Assembly (NCBI GenBank): GCA_947474755.1
Contig: CANJJE010000002.1
Location: forward strand, 310,001 to 374,000
Direction of reading: 5' to 3'
Length of the DNA: 64,000 nucleotides
Source: Burkholderiales bacterium
GTDB lineage: Bacteria; Pseudomonadota; Gammaproteobacteria; Burkholderiales; Burkholderiaceae_C
Shown: positions 49,528 through 61,513 of the stretch, piece by piece
How positions within the stretch are numbered: position 1 is the first letter of the stretch
Layout of the letters: each line of letters starts with the position of its first letter
Notes under the pieces: model-generated
Seen by the model: the letters and a program-made list of their open reading frames with translations, nothing else
The model's database searches: none
Told to the model about the DNA's origin: nothing
Program-made: the position numbers and the translations under genes

Positions 49528-50799
49528 TCAGCGAGCCAGCGTCCAGTCGACATGGGCCGGCCGTCCCGGCAACTCGAGTTGCGACACAACGGGAGCGCTG
49601 CCAGCGACCCGCTTGCCGCAGCGCCACACCACCAGCCGGTTCGCCCGCAGCCGCACCGCTTCCACGATCGAACCTGCCTGCAGCAGCACCAGGTTGGCAT
49701 CGGCGCCAGGTTTCAGGCCGTGGTGCTCGATGCCCAACACCTTCGCTGCGTTGACGGTGACCGCATCGAAGCATGCGGCGATCTGTGCGGGCGATGTCAT
49801 CTGCGCCACATGCAGGCCCATCTGCGCGACCTCCAGCATGTCGGCAGAACCCAGCGGGTACCACGGGTCCATCACGCAGTCCTGGCCGAAGGCCACGTTG
49901 AGGCCGGCGGTCATCAGTTCGGGCACACGGGTCATGCCGCGGCGCCTCGGGTAGGTGTCGTGGCGGCCCTGCAGCGTGATGTTGATCAGCGGGTTGGCGA
50001 CCACATGTACCTGTGCCTCGGCCATCAGCGGGATCAGCTTCGAGACGTAGTAGTTGTCCATCGAGTGCATCGAGGTCAGGTGCGAGCCGGTGACGCGGCC
50101 ATGCAGCCCGAGCCGCTGCGTGTGGAAGGTCAGTGTCTCGATGTGGCGCGACATCGGGTCGTCGCTTTCGTCGCAGTGCATGTCGACGCGAAGTCCACGC
50201 TCGGCGGCCAGTTCGCACAGGATGCGGATGCTCTCGGCGCCGTCAGCCATCGTCCGCTCGAAGTGCGGAATGCCGCCGACGACCTCCACGCCCTTGTCCA
50301 GCGCGCGTTTCAGGTTGGCGAGCGCATTCGGCGAACGCAGCAGCCCGTCCTGCGGAAACGCGACCAGTTGCACATCGAGGTAGGGTGCGACCTGCTGCTT
50401 CACCTGCAGCAGCGCTTCCACCGCCAGCAGCCTGTCGTCGCACACGTCCACATGCGACCGGATCGCGAGCAGCCCCTTGGCCACTGCCCAGTCACAGTAC
50501 TGCAGCGCGCGCTCGACCAGTGCGTCCTGCGTCAGCTGCGGCTTCAGCTCGCCCCACAGCGCGATGCCTTCGAGCAGCGTGCCGCTGGCATTGACCCGCG
50601 GCAGGCCGTAGCTCAGCGTCGAGTCCATGTGGAAGTGCGCATCGACGAACGACGGGGCCAGCAGCTGACCCCGTGCATCGACCTCGGGCGTACCTTCGGG
50701 TGCAGCAAGGCGCTGCCCGATCGCCGCGATGTGGCCGTCCTGTACCAGCACGTCGATGTCACGGCGCCCATCGGGCAACGTGGCGTGGCGGATCAGCAC
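49528..50799 (-). CDS. CodA-like cytosine deaminase / amidohydrolase
   Basis: A 423-residue metal-dependent amidohydrolase closely resembling E. coli CodA, which deaminates cytosine to uracil. 'SFVDAHFHMDSTLSYG' has metal ligands His55/His57, 'VAFPQDGLL' the substrate-binding Gln, 'DMHCDESDD' the His and general-acid Glu, 'GSHLTSMHSM' another His and 'GQDCVMDPWYPLGS' the catalytic Asp. CodA has Asp (residue 314) where this protein has Cys. The start is two bases after upp, whose product uses uracil. It is the last gene of the URC-type operon. Confidence 0.87.
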   Translation of the reverse strand: MLIRHATLPDGRRDIDVLVQDGHIAAIGQRLAAPEGTPEVDARGQLLAPSFVDAHFHMDSTLSYGLPRVNASGTLLEGIALWGELKPQLTQDALVERALQYCDWAVAKGLLAIRSHVDVCDDRLLAVEALLQVKQQVAPYLDVQLVAFPQDGLLRSPNALANLKRALDKGVEVVGGIPHFERTMADGAESIRILCELAAERGLRVDMHCDESDDPMSRHIETLTFHTQRLGLHGRVTGSHLTSMHSMDNYYVSKLIPLMAEAQVHVVANPLINITLQGRHDTYPRRRGMTRVPELMTAGLNVAFGQDCVMDPWYPLGSADMLEVAQMGLHVAQMTSPAQIAACFDAVTVNAAKVLGIEHHGLKPGADANLVLLQAGSIVEAVRLRANRLVVWRCGKRVAGSAPVVSQLELPGRPAHVDWTLAR

Positions 50800-50801
50800 G
50801 A

Positions 50802-51434
<633 letters not shown>

Positions 51435-51453
51435 GGGCGCCTCGTTCGATGGA

Positions 51454-52729
51454 TCAGAAAACCGTGCCGTCGCTGTCGATCGCGAGAGGTGGCGAGCCGT
51501 CGCGAAGTTCCCTGGCAATCTCCCGGCCCGCGGCCCAGGTGCCGCCTTCGAGGATGCAGGCCAGCGGCATCTCCTCGGCGGTTTTCCCGAGCCTCTCCCG
51601 CACCAAGGGCGCCAGCTCGTCGATCAGCGACACCGTCAGCGCGCGCCATTCGATGATGAATTCGTCGGACACCTTCCAGCGCTTTTCCAGCAGGCGCGGA
51701 TCGCGCGGCACGATCACGCCGCCGTCGAGCAGCAGGCCGCCGTTGCGGTACTCGGGCAGGCCGGTCAGCGCGTCGAGGCCCGACACCTTCACGCCGGCCC
51801 ACATCAGCGGCTCGAGCAGCGAATAGCTCAGCCACTGGCTCAGCTTGTGGAACGGCACCCAGTCGTCGGTCGTGCCGTGGCCACCGTCCGACTTCGACTC
51901 ACCGCCGGCCCAGCGGTGCGGCCACACGTCGCCCAGCGGCACGCCTTGCAGCATGCTACCGGTCAGCCAGATCGACGAGAACGCATCGAGCACCGCGCGC
52001 AGCACCTGGGCTGCGGCGATATGGTGCCCGGCCTCCTGCGAGGCGCTCGCGCCGGCGATCTGCCCTGTCAGCTGATCGAACAGCGCACCTGGACGCGCTC
52101 CCATGCCGTGATCGGCCGCGAGCGCAGCGCCGAGTCGGTTCAGCAGCGCGACGCGCCCCTTCAGCCCGACCAGCGGGTTGCCACTGCTGACCTGGAAGCT
52201 GCTGCGCAAGGCGGACACATCCAGCCTCTGCAAGGCTGCGGCATCGGCGCGCAATCGGTCGCCCGGCGTGTCGGAAAACAAGCCCTGCTGGAACGCATGC
52301 CAGCTCGCCACGCCCAGGCCTTCCGATCGCGTGAAAGTCTGCCCGCTGTCGGCCTCCAGATAACGCCAGTTCGGGCCCGCCCCGGCATCGAGGAGCACGC
52401 TGACCACCGTCAGGTCGATGCGGGCGCGGGCCTGGTCTTCCATGGTGCGACCGGCCATCGCTTCATCCATTTCGACTTTGCGATCGATGCCACCTGACTC
52501 GAAATGCCGCCAGCGGCTGTGAAACGGAATCCGCAGGTCGGGATAGGTGGTCCGCGTGACCCGCTCGACGCGTGCCGCGACTTCATCGAGCCGGCTGCGG
52601 TCGAGCTTGAAGTTCGACGACCGGCCTTCGCTGACGGCCTGCGTGATCGCACCACAACGGCGGCGGATGGTCGCCGCGTCACGCAACACGCTGATCGCAT
52701 CGCGGCCGTGGGGCGCGGCGAACGCGGAC

Positions 52730-52737
<8 letters not shown>
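51454..52737 (-). CDS. URC4/Urg3 family protein (DUF1688)
   Basis: About 427 residues of DUF1688, the family of yeast URC4 and Aspergillus UrgC/Urg3, required for uracil catabolism by an unusual ring-opening route; its reaction is not known. Segments '[17 protein letters not shown]', '[18 protein letters not shown]', '[20 protein letters not shown]' and '[16 protein letters not shown]' are characteristic. The start is taken as TTG at 52737, with AAGGGG seven bases upstream, overlapping the URC1-like stop by eight bases. No ATG suits the family N-terminus. Confidence 0.9.
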
Positions 52738-55547
<2,810 letters not shown>

Positions 55548-55617
55548 GGCGCGCAAAGTTATTGCGGACGACTTCCACTCAGCGAGCGTTTCCGTGTTTG
55601 AGGCTGTCATTGAATTC

Positions 55618-55992
55618 ATGACGTCCTGGCATTCCGGTAGTCGCGGTCGCGCGTATGGCTGGGTGTATTTCTTGGGGTATGTCGTTGTGCCGCTTGTCGG
55701 TGCCCTTGCAGTCAAGGAGCTCCGTGCGCGGCGGAAGCGGCTTTTGCAGAGCACAAGCGCGCAAATAGCCGCCGGGCCGCTTCGTGCTGTAGCCGTTGTC
55801 GAGCAGGCGAACGGCTCGCGCCGGGTGGAAGGAGTTTTTCGCTCGATCGAGGGACGCTACGAATTGTTGCTACGCGATACCGTGAACAGCGAGTCCATCG
55901 AGTCAACGCACCTCTTTGAAACCGTGGAACAGCTAGAGAAGTACCTTGAGTCGAACACCGTATTGCGCCTGGGTGACTTCAGCGCGAGCTGA
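55618..55992 (+). CDS. Small hypothetical protein with one membrane segment
   Basis: About 124 residues, unrecognised. One hydrophobic helix lies near the N-terminus ('WVYFLGYVVVPLVGALAV'), followed by a basic patch (ELRARRKRLL) and a soluble, probably beta-rich part ('VEGVFRSIEGRYELLLRD', 'ETVEQLEKYLESNTVLRLGDF'). The base composition is less GC-rich than the flanking housekeeping genes. The frame is open back into the 3' end of purB; GTG at 55594 is an alternative start. It precedes a hicAB module and may belong to the same acquired stretch. Confidence 0.5.
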   Translation: MTSWHSGSRGRAYGWVYFLGYVVVPLVGALAVKELRARRKRLLQSTSAQIAAGPLRAVAVVEQANGSRRVEGVFRSIEGRYELLLRDTVNSESIESTHLFETVEQLEKYLESNTVLRLGDFSAS

Positions 55993-56103
55993 CTTGTCGT
56001 AGCAGACGACATCGGTGGCGGCGCATTTCGATGCGTGCCTCACCCACCAAAGCGACGATCAATTGTGTCTGTGCGGTGACTGCTGGCTGTTCAATCAGTA
56101 CCT

Positions 56104-56117
56104 TATAATGGTACCAT
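56104..56117 (+). promoter_or_regulatory. -10 box overlapping a 10-bp palindrome upstream of hicA
   Basis: A perfect TATAAT at 56104-56109 is followed by and overlaps the palindrome ATGGTACCAT (56108-56117), seven bases before the hicA ATG. This arrangement suits an autoregulatory operator bound by HicB. No good -35 box is seen. Confidence 0.6.
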
Positions 56118-56123
56118 ATTCGC

Positions 56124-56378
56124 ATGCGACGGAAGCACCAGCGCACCCTTGAACTGATCTTTTCGCGCCCCACTAGCGGCAATGTGCCCTGGCGTGACAT
56201 CGAGGCGCTGTTTGCCGAACTGGGTGCCGAAGTCAGCGAGCGGGAAGGTAGCCGTGTCGCCGTGGTCTTGTTCGAGGAGGTTCGGGTGTTTCACCGACCG
56301 CACCCGTCTCCGCACACCGACAAGGGCGCCATCGCCAGCATTCGCAAATGGTTGGAACAGCACGGAGTCGAGCCATGA
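56124..56378 (+). CDS. hicA: HicA family toxin (GSR-type)
   Basis: An 84-residue HicA-like protein, a double-stranded-RNA-binding fold that cleaves mRNA. The order 'SGNVPWRDIEALFAELGAEV', 'EREGSRVAVVLFEEVRVFHRPHP' and 'DKGAIASIRKWLEQHGV' fits the family. The catalytic His usually found in a GSH motif is Arg44 here (GSR), while His residues occur in 'FHRPHP'. It may use those histidines or be a distinct subgroup. The stop overlaps the hicB ATG (ATGA). Confidence 0.85.
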   Translation: MRRKHQRTLELIFSRPTSGNVPWRDIEALFAELGAEVSEREGSRVAVVLFEEVRVFHRPHPSPHTDKGAIASIRKWLEQHGVEP

Positions 56379-56710
56379 ACACCATGACCGTGGACGGGTA
56401 CCACGCCAAGATCGAATACGACGACGATCTGGAACTCTTTCGGGGCGAGATTCTGGGCTTGAGCGGTGGGGCCGACTTCTACGGCAAGAACCCGAAGGAG
56501 TTGCGCGCCGAATTCAAGAAGTCGCTTCAGGTGTTTCTTGATGTGTGCGAGGAAAAGGGCATCGCGCCACGACGTCACTTCTCGGGCAAGTTCAACTTGC
56601 GCATTCCGCCCGAGCTGCATGAGAAGCTGGCAATCGAAGCCCAGGCGCAGGGCAAGAGCATCAACACATTGGCTCAAGAAGCATTGCAACAGCGGGTCGC
56701 GTCTTCATGA
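56375..56710 (+). CDS. hicB: HicB family antitoxin
   Basis: 111 residues. The N-terminal partly degraded RNase H-like fold ('[21 protein letters not shown]', '[19 protein letters not shown]') binds HicA. The C-terminal ribbon-helix-helix ('[20 protein letters not shown]', '[12 protein letters not shown]') binds DNA. The ATG at 56375 overlaps the hicA stop, and the gene's own TGA overlaps the pyrF ATG. The RHH domain is consistent with binding the palindrome at 56108. Confidence 0.9.
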   Translation: MNTMTVDGYHAKIEYDDDLELFRGEILGLSGGADFYGKNPKELRAEFKKSLQVFLDVCEEKGIAPRRHFSGKFNLRIPPELHEKLAIEAQAQGKSINTLAQEALQQRVASS

Positions 56711-57549
56711 CCTTCGTTGATCAACTGCTCGCTGCCGAGTCGCAGAACGACTCCCTGCTGTGCGTCGGCCTAGACCCTGAGCCATCTAGGTTTCCGGGCG
56801 CCTGGAATGGCGATGCCAGTCGCATCTTCGACTTCTGCGCGGCGATCGTCGATGCGACGAAGGATCTGGCGATCGCGTTCAAGCCGCAGATCGCGTACTT
56901 CGCCGCGTACCGCGCCGAGGACCAGCTGGAAGCGCTGATCGCGCACATCCATGCGGTGGCGCCTGCCGTGCCGGTGATCCTCGACGCCAAGCGTGGCGAT
57001 ATCGGCAGCACCGCGCAGCAGTACGCCCGCGAGGCCTTCGAGCGCTACCGGGCCGACGCGGTCACGCTCTCGCCGTTCATGGGCCACGACTCCATCGAGC
57101 CCTACCTCGACTACGCCGACAAGGGGCTGATCCTGCTGTGCCGCACCTCGAATGCGGGCGGCTCGGACCTGCAGGCGCAGCGGATCGTTGGCCCCGATGG
57201 GCAGCCCGGCGACCTGCTGTACGAGCACATTGCCCGGCTCGCACAGGGGCCGTGGAACCGCACCGGGCAGCTCGGACTGGTGGTCGGCGCGACGTTTCCG
57301 GCCGAGATCGCGCGAGTGCGTGAACTGGCGCCGACGCTGCCCTTGCTCATCCCTGGCATCGGCGCGCAGGGCGGTGATGCGCCGGCGACCGTGCGCGCAG
57401 GCTGGCGTGCGCACAGCGGTCGCACCACCGGCCCGATCGCGGTCAACTCGTCGCGCGCCGTGCTGTACGCGAGTGCGGACGACGACTTTGCCGAAGCTGC
57501 GCGACGCGTTGCCGATGCGACACGGCAGCAGCTGAACAACGCACGCTGA
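56707..57549 (+). CDS. pyrF: Orotidine 5'-phosphate decarboxylase (type 2)
   Basis: The last step of UMP synthesis, decarboxylating OMP. The 280-residue length and the catalytic '[18 protein letters not shown]' (Asp-Lys-Asp relay) identify the longer type 2 family. '[14 protein letters not shown]' and '[12 protein letters not shown]' also fit. The start overlaps the hicB stop as ATGA, and no strong Shine-Dalgarno precedes it, so translation may depend on hicAB readthrough. pyrF is usually a stand-alone gene, so this coupling is unusual. Confidence 0.95.
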   Translation: MTFVDQLLAAESQNDSLLCVGLDPEPSRFPGAWNGDASRIFDFCAAIVDATKDLAIAFKPQIAYFAAYRAEDQLEALIAHIHAVAPAVPVILDAKRGDIGSTAQQYAREAFERYRADAVTLSPFMGHDSIEPYLDYADKGLILLCRTSNAGGSDLQAQRIVGPDGQPGDLLYEHIARLAQGPWNRTGQLGLVVGATFPAEIARVRELAPTLPLLIPGIGAQGGDAPATVRAGWRAHSGRTTGPIAVNSSRAVLYASADDDFAEAARRVADATRQQLNNAR

Positions 57550-57556
57550 GGGCCTG

Positions 57557-57584
57557 GCGCCCGGCCGATCACTCGGCTTGGCGC
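57557..57584. terminator. Nested hairpin between convergent pyrF and M14 peptidase genes
   Basis: GCGCC / GGCGC encloses GCCGA / TCGGC with a 4-base loop, eight bases after pyrF and eight before the convergent stop. There is no T-tract. Confidence 0.4.
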
Positions 57585-57591
57585 GACACGA

Positions 57592-59373
57592 TCAATCCAG
57601 GCTGACCTCGGCGCGCACGATGCCGGCGCGATCGGCCCGCGCCGTCATCGTCAGTCGCGTGCCCTGCGGCGCCCGCACCACCCATTCGCCGACCGCCCGA
57701 TCAGGGGTGGCGTCGTGACCGCCGTGTCGGCCCAGCAGCGACTCCGGCGGTGCGTGACCCTCCAGTTGCGGGCCTTCGTAGCGCAGCTTGCCGCTGACCA
57801 GCGCGACGGTGGAATCGGGGCTGCCGCTGATGCTGGGCAGGTGGATCTCGAACATCACGCCGCGCACCACCTTGCGCTCCAGCGCGCGCTTGCTGATGTA
57901 GCACGGCAGCCAGCCGCTGTTGGCGACCGCCAGCCGCACCCGCCAGGTGTCAGGGCCGAGTGCTCTCACTTCGGTGCGCAGCAACTCCAACTTCGGCAGG
58001 CTCAGCGCCAGCTGCGTCATCCAGGCCGGGAAGCGCGCAGCCTCTCGCTCACGCAGGTGTGGCGGCGGATTGCGCCAGTAGTTCTGGTAGTCCCAGCCGC
58101 CGATCTCCACGTCGCCCAGCTGCGGATGCAGGAAGGGTCGCCACGCGACGTAAGCCCGGCCGTCGCAGTGCTCGTCGCTCCACTTCAGCAGCTTCAGGTC
58201 ATCGGCCACCGGGTGCTCGCGGTACCAGTCGATCCACGGGTAGCCGGTGATACCGGCCTCGGCGTTCGGCGACCAGATTTCCACGGTCCAGAACAGCATG
58301 CCCAGGTGCTCATAGGCCCAGTCCTGCGTGCCGGTGATGATTTCCTTCGGGTGGTACTTGAACTCGTGCCAGGCGCTGACCGCCGGGTAGCCGGTCAGCT
58401 TCGCGCCGAGTGCACTGAAGCGCTTCAATGACCACAGATCCTCCGGGATCATGCCCTCGTCGCTGTGCGTGCCCATCGGGCGCAGGATCACGCCACCGTG
58501 GGTGTGGAAGCTGATCACCGCGCCGATGTTCGGATGGCTGGTGATGAAGTCCACCATCGCGCGCACTTCGGGCTCGCTGGTCGGGTAGGGGCCTGCGCCC
58601 TTCTGCTCGTGTTCCTGCCGCCACTGCGAAGGAAAATTGCGGTTCAGGTCCAGGCCCTCGGGATCGGAGTTCACCTGCACCCTCAGCCCGTCGTAGTGCT
58701 GCAGCGTGCCTTCGGGGATCACGCGGTAGTAGTCGCCGCCGAACTCTCCGGGCTCGCGCGCCACCATCATCCGCGGGTCGAGCGTGCAGCACTTGAAGCC
58801 GCCGTGCGGGTCGCGGATGCGCATCAGCAGCACGCGGCCGTCGCCGTCGATGTCTTCCACTGTCAGGCCATCGACCGCGGCATCTTCGTGCGGATAGCGT
58901 CGTGTCGACGAACGGATGTGACGCGGTCGGTCGGCCAGCGCCAGTTCGGCACCGTCGGGGTTGAGACGCGGGCACAGATAGACGACGCGGGTATCGAGCA
59001 GCTGGGTGATCCTGCGCCCTTCGTCCGTCAGGGTTCCGTAGCCGGTGACCAGCTGATGCAGGTAGTACAGGCAGGCGGTGCTGGCGCACAACTCGGCGGC
59101 GTGGATGTTGCCGTCGGCCCAGAAAGCCGGCTTGTCGGTGTCGATGCCGGTCGCCGACTGCGTGACCACGGCCACCCAGATGTCGCGGCCCTCGTGGCTC
59201 TTGCCGATGGACACCACCGACACCAGCCCGGGGTAGGTCGCCGCGTAATCGGCGAGCAACTGCGCCAGCGCGTCGTAGCGGTAGAAGATGTCGAAGCGGG
59301 GCGCGGGAGTGGAGGCCGTGGAGGTCATGGGCGCAACGGGCTGCGAGAATCCGTCGCTCTTAGGGTCTGACAT
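57592..59373 (-). CDS. M14 family zinc carboxypeptidase
   Basis: 593 residues. The zinc-binding HxxE is 'ADGNIHAAELCA' (His91, Glu94), the third ligand is in 'VISFHTHGGVIL', and the catalytic Glu is in 'LFWTVEIWSPNAE'. 'SDPEGLDLNRNFP' is the typical substrate-binding Asn-Arg. The C-terminal ~150 residues form a beta-rich domain of unclear role. No signal peptide is visible, so it is probably cytoplasmic. ATG at 59373 (AGGG close upstream) or 59328 may be the start. It lies 12 bases after the amidotransferase gene, on the same strand. Confidence 0.92.
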   Translation of the reverse strand: MSDPKSDGFSQPVAPMTSTASTPAPRFDIFYRYDALAQLLADYAATYPGLVSVVSIGKSHEGRDIWVAVVTQSATGIDTDKPAFWADGNIHAAELCASTACLYYLHQLVTGYGTLTDEGRRITQLLDTRVVYLCPRLNPDGAELALADRPRHIRSSTRRYPHEDAAVDGLTVEDIDGDGRVLLMRIRDPHGGFKCCTLDPRMMVAREPGEFGGDYYRVIPEGTLQHYDGLRVQVNSDPEGLDLNRNFPSQWRQEHEQKGAGPYPTSEPEVRAMVDFITSHPNIGAVISFHTHGGVILRPMGTHSDEGMIPEDLWSLKRFSALGAKLTGYPAVSAWHEFKYHPKEIITGTQDWAYEHLGMLFWTVEIWSPNAEAGITGYPWIDWYREHPVADDLKLLKWSDEHCDGRAYVAWRPFLHPQLGDVEIGGWDYQNYWRNPPPHLREREAARFPAWMTQLALSLPKLELLRTEVRALGPDTWRVRLAVANSGWLPCYISKRALERKVVRGVMFEIHLPSISGSPDSTVALVSGKLRYEGPQLEGHAPPESLLGRHGGHDATPDRAVGEWVVRAPQGTRLTMTARADRAGIVRAEVSLD

Positions 59374-59385
59374 TCGCCCTGAGAG

Positions 59386-60144
59386 TCACTCGGACACCGG
59401 CTCACCCCCCACGAAAACCTTCAGCTCGCCCGGTGCGAAGGCGATCCAGGCTTCGTCGCAGGTCAGCGGATCGGTGACGATCACTGCCACCCGGTCCGTC
59501 GGGGTGGTGAGTCGGGCGAAGTCGACGCTGATGTCGTCGTCCTGCAGCCGCGCCTGCTGGAACGGGTGCTGGCGGACCAGATAGCTGAGCTGGGTCGAGC
59601 AATGCGCCCACAGCGCCTCGCCCTGGCTCAGCATGAAGTTGAAGCTGCCGTGCGCCGCGATCTGCGGCACCAGCTCACGCAGGGTGGCGCTCAGTTCGGC
59701 CACCGAGGGCATGCGGGCGTGCGCCTTGGAGAGCTCCTGCATCAGCCAGCAGAAGGCGAGTTCACTGTCGGTGTCGCCGACCGGGTGGAACGAGGCGTGC
59801 AGTCGCGGTGCATAGTCGACCAGGTTGCCGTTGTGAGCGAACGCCCAGTAGCGACCCCAGAGCTCGCGCACGAAGGGGTGCGTGTTTTCCAGAGCGACAC
59901 GGCCCTGCGTGGCCTTGCGGATGTGTGCGATCACATTCCTGGAGCGGATCGGGTAGCGACGCACCATCTCCGCCACCGGGGACTCGCGTGCGCTTTGCGC
60001 GTCGACGAACAGCCGCAGCCCGGCGCCTTCGAAGAAGGCGATGCCGAAGCCGTCCTGGTGCTCGTCGGCGCGGGTCGAAAAGCCGGTGAAGCTGAACACG
60101 ATGTCGGTCGGCGTGTTGCCGTTCATTCCGAGGAGCTGGCACAT
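59386..60144 (-). CDS. Class II glutamine amidotransferase (YafJ-like)
   Basis: 252 residues starting MCQLLGMNGNTPTDI, with Cys2 as the N-terminal nucleophile after Met removal. 'HQDGFGIAFFEGAG', 'VIAHIRKATQGRVALENTHPF' and 'WAFAHNGNL' form the glutaminase site. 'NFMLSQGEALWAHCST' is typical of the YafJ group. There is no attached synthase domain, and its acceptor reaction is unknown. It sits between a geranylgeranyl-reductase-like gene (11 bases) and an M14 peptidase gene (12 bases). Confidence 0.92.
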   Translation of the reverse strand: MCQLLGMNGNTPTDIVFSFTGFSTRADEHQDGFGIAFFEGAGLRLFVDAQSARESPVAEMVRRYPIRSRNVIAHIRKATQGRVALENTHPFVRELWGRYWAFAHNGNLVDYAPRLHASFHPVGDTDSELAFCWLMQELSKAHARMPSVAELSATLRELVPQIAAHGSFNFMLSQGEALWAHCSTQLSYLVRQHPFQQARLQDDDISVDFARLTTPTDRVAVIVTDPLTCDEAWIAFAPGELKVFVGGEPVSE

Positions 60145-60155
60145 GCGGTCGGTCC

Positions 60156-61442
60156 TCAGGTGTGCACGAAGAGCATGCGCATCCAGCTCTTCACCGTCAG
60201 CAGGCTGCTCGGCAGGTGGGTCTCTTCCAGCAGGCCGGTCATGCGCCGCAAGCGGCTCGGGCTGCGCTTGGCGCTCCACACCACCAGATCCACCAGCCAG
60301 GGGTGCATGTTGACGATGTTCGCCTTGTCGTACATCTCGTAGCGCGGCTGGAGCGCGCGCACCTTGTGCTCGTAGGCGGCGCGTACCTCAGCCTCCGGCA
60401 GTCGCTGGCGTTGCCCGTCGATCAAGACGTCGGCCGCGGCCAGCCCGGTCTCCAGTGCCTTGCCGATGCCTTCGCCGGTGAAGGCGTAAGTGCTGCCTGC
60501 GGCTTCACCGGTCACCATCAGGCCCGGGCGCGACAGCTGTGCCCCGCGCAGCGAACATCGCAGCGGTGCACCTTTCAGCTCGCCGACCCATTCGCCGCCC
60601 GCCACCAGTTCACCGGCAGCTCGGTGCACCCGGGTGAATTCATCGAACATCGCTCGCAGGTTGATGTCCTGCATCGTCTGGCCCGACTCATCGCCCATCG
60701 CATGGCTGTGCGCCACGCCGACCCCGATGTTGAACACGCCGTCGGGACCCGGGAAGATCCAGCCGTAGCCGCGCTTCAGCCGCGGGTGCCAGACCACTTC
60801 CAGCTCGGTGATGCGATCCACCATTGCCGGGTTCCTCACGTAGCCGCGCAGTGCCACGCCGGTCGGTGTGCGACGCTCGCACATCTTGGCCGCCATCAGC
60901 GCTTGCGGCGTTGCGCCGCTGGCGATCAACACCCATGTCGCGCGCACCTCGCGAGTGATTTCGCCTGAGCGCACGGTGGCGCCGACGACCCGACGCGCCC
61001 CGGCATCGCCTTCTTCCAGCGCGCCGACGAAGCGCACTGGCGCGTGCATCCGCGCGCCAGCGTCGACCGCCGCCCGGCAAAGCATCTCGTCGAGTTCGCG
61101 GCGCGGCAGCACCGCCAGCGTGCCCGGCACGTCGATGCGGCCGCCGCGCGGGCCGATCACCGCCACATGGCGCACCGAGCGCGCGCGTGCCAGCACCGTC
61201 TCGAGCAGCCTGAGCCGACGCAGCGCATGGTGCGCGTCGGGGATCAATCCATCGCCGCAGACCTTGTCGCGCGGAAATGCCTGTTGGTCGATCAATACGA
61301 CGTCGAAGCCCGCACCCGCCAGCGTGATCGCCGCTCCACTGCCGGCCGGCCCGGCGCCGACGATCAGCACATCGCAATGCGCCGGCAGCGCATCGAGTGG
61401 CAGATTCAACGCAGCAGTGGGATTCGGGAGGGCTTGCGGCAT
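60156..61442 (-). CDS. Geranylgeranyl reductase family FAD oxidoreductase
   Basis: 428 residues. The FAD-binding GxGxxG is 'VLIVGAGPAGSGAAITLAGAG', and the family motif is 'FPRDKVCGDGLIPDAHHAL'. 'GYGWIFPGPDGVFNIGVGV' and 'VTGEAAGSTYAFTGEGIGKAL' match the ChlP/geranylgeranyl reductase group, which reduces isoprenoid chains or other lipids. The substrate here is unknown. It is divergent from the epimerase gene across ~70 bases and leads a three-gene leftward unit. Confidence 0.9.
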   Translation of the reverse strand: MPQALPNPTAALNLPLDALPAHCDVLIVGAGPAGSGAAITLAGAGFDVVLIDQQAFPRDKVCGDGLIPDAHHALRRLRLLETVLARARSVRHVAVIGPRGGRIDVPGTLAVLPRRELDEMLCRAAVDAGARMHAPVRFVGALEEGDAGARRVVGATVRSGEITREVRATWVLIASGATPQALMAAKMCERRTPTGVALRGYVRNPAMVDRITELEVVWHPRLKRGYGWIFPGPDGVFNIGVGVAHSHAMGDESGQTMQDINLRAMFDEFTRVHRAAGELVAGGEWVGELKGAPLRCSLRGAQLSRPGLMVTGEAAGSTYAFTGEGIGKALETGLAAADVLIDGQRQRLPEAEVRAAYEHKVRALQPRYEMYDKANIVNMHPWLVDLVVWSAKRSPSRLRRMTGLLEETHLPSSLLTVKSWMRMLFVHT

Positions 61443-61513
61443 GCGAAACACGGGAGAATGAGCCGACAACCATCCTCGGCCCTCAAGCATCGAATTGTGG
61501 CGCTGCTTCTGAC

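Noticed and set aside
55979-56200. 73-codon minus-strand frame upstream of hicA
   Set aside because: It covers the hicA promoter and start and has no homologous features; probably chance.
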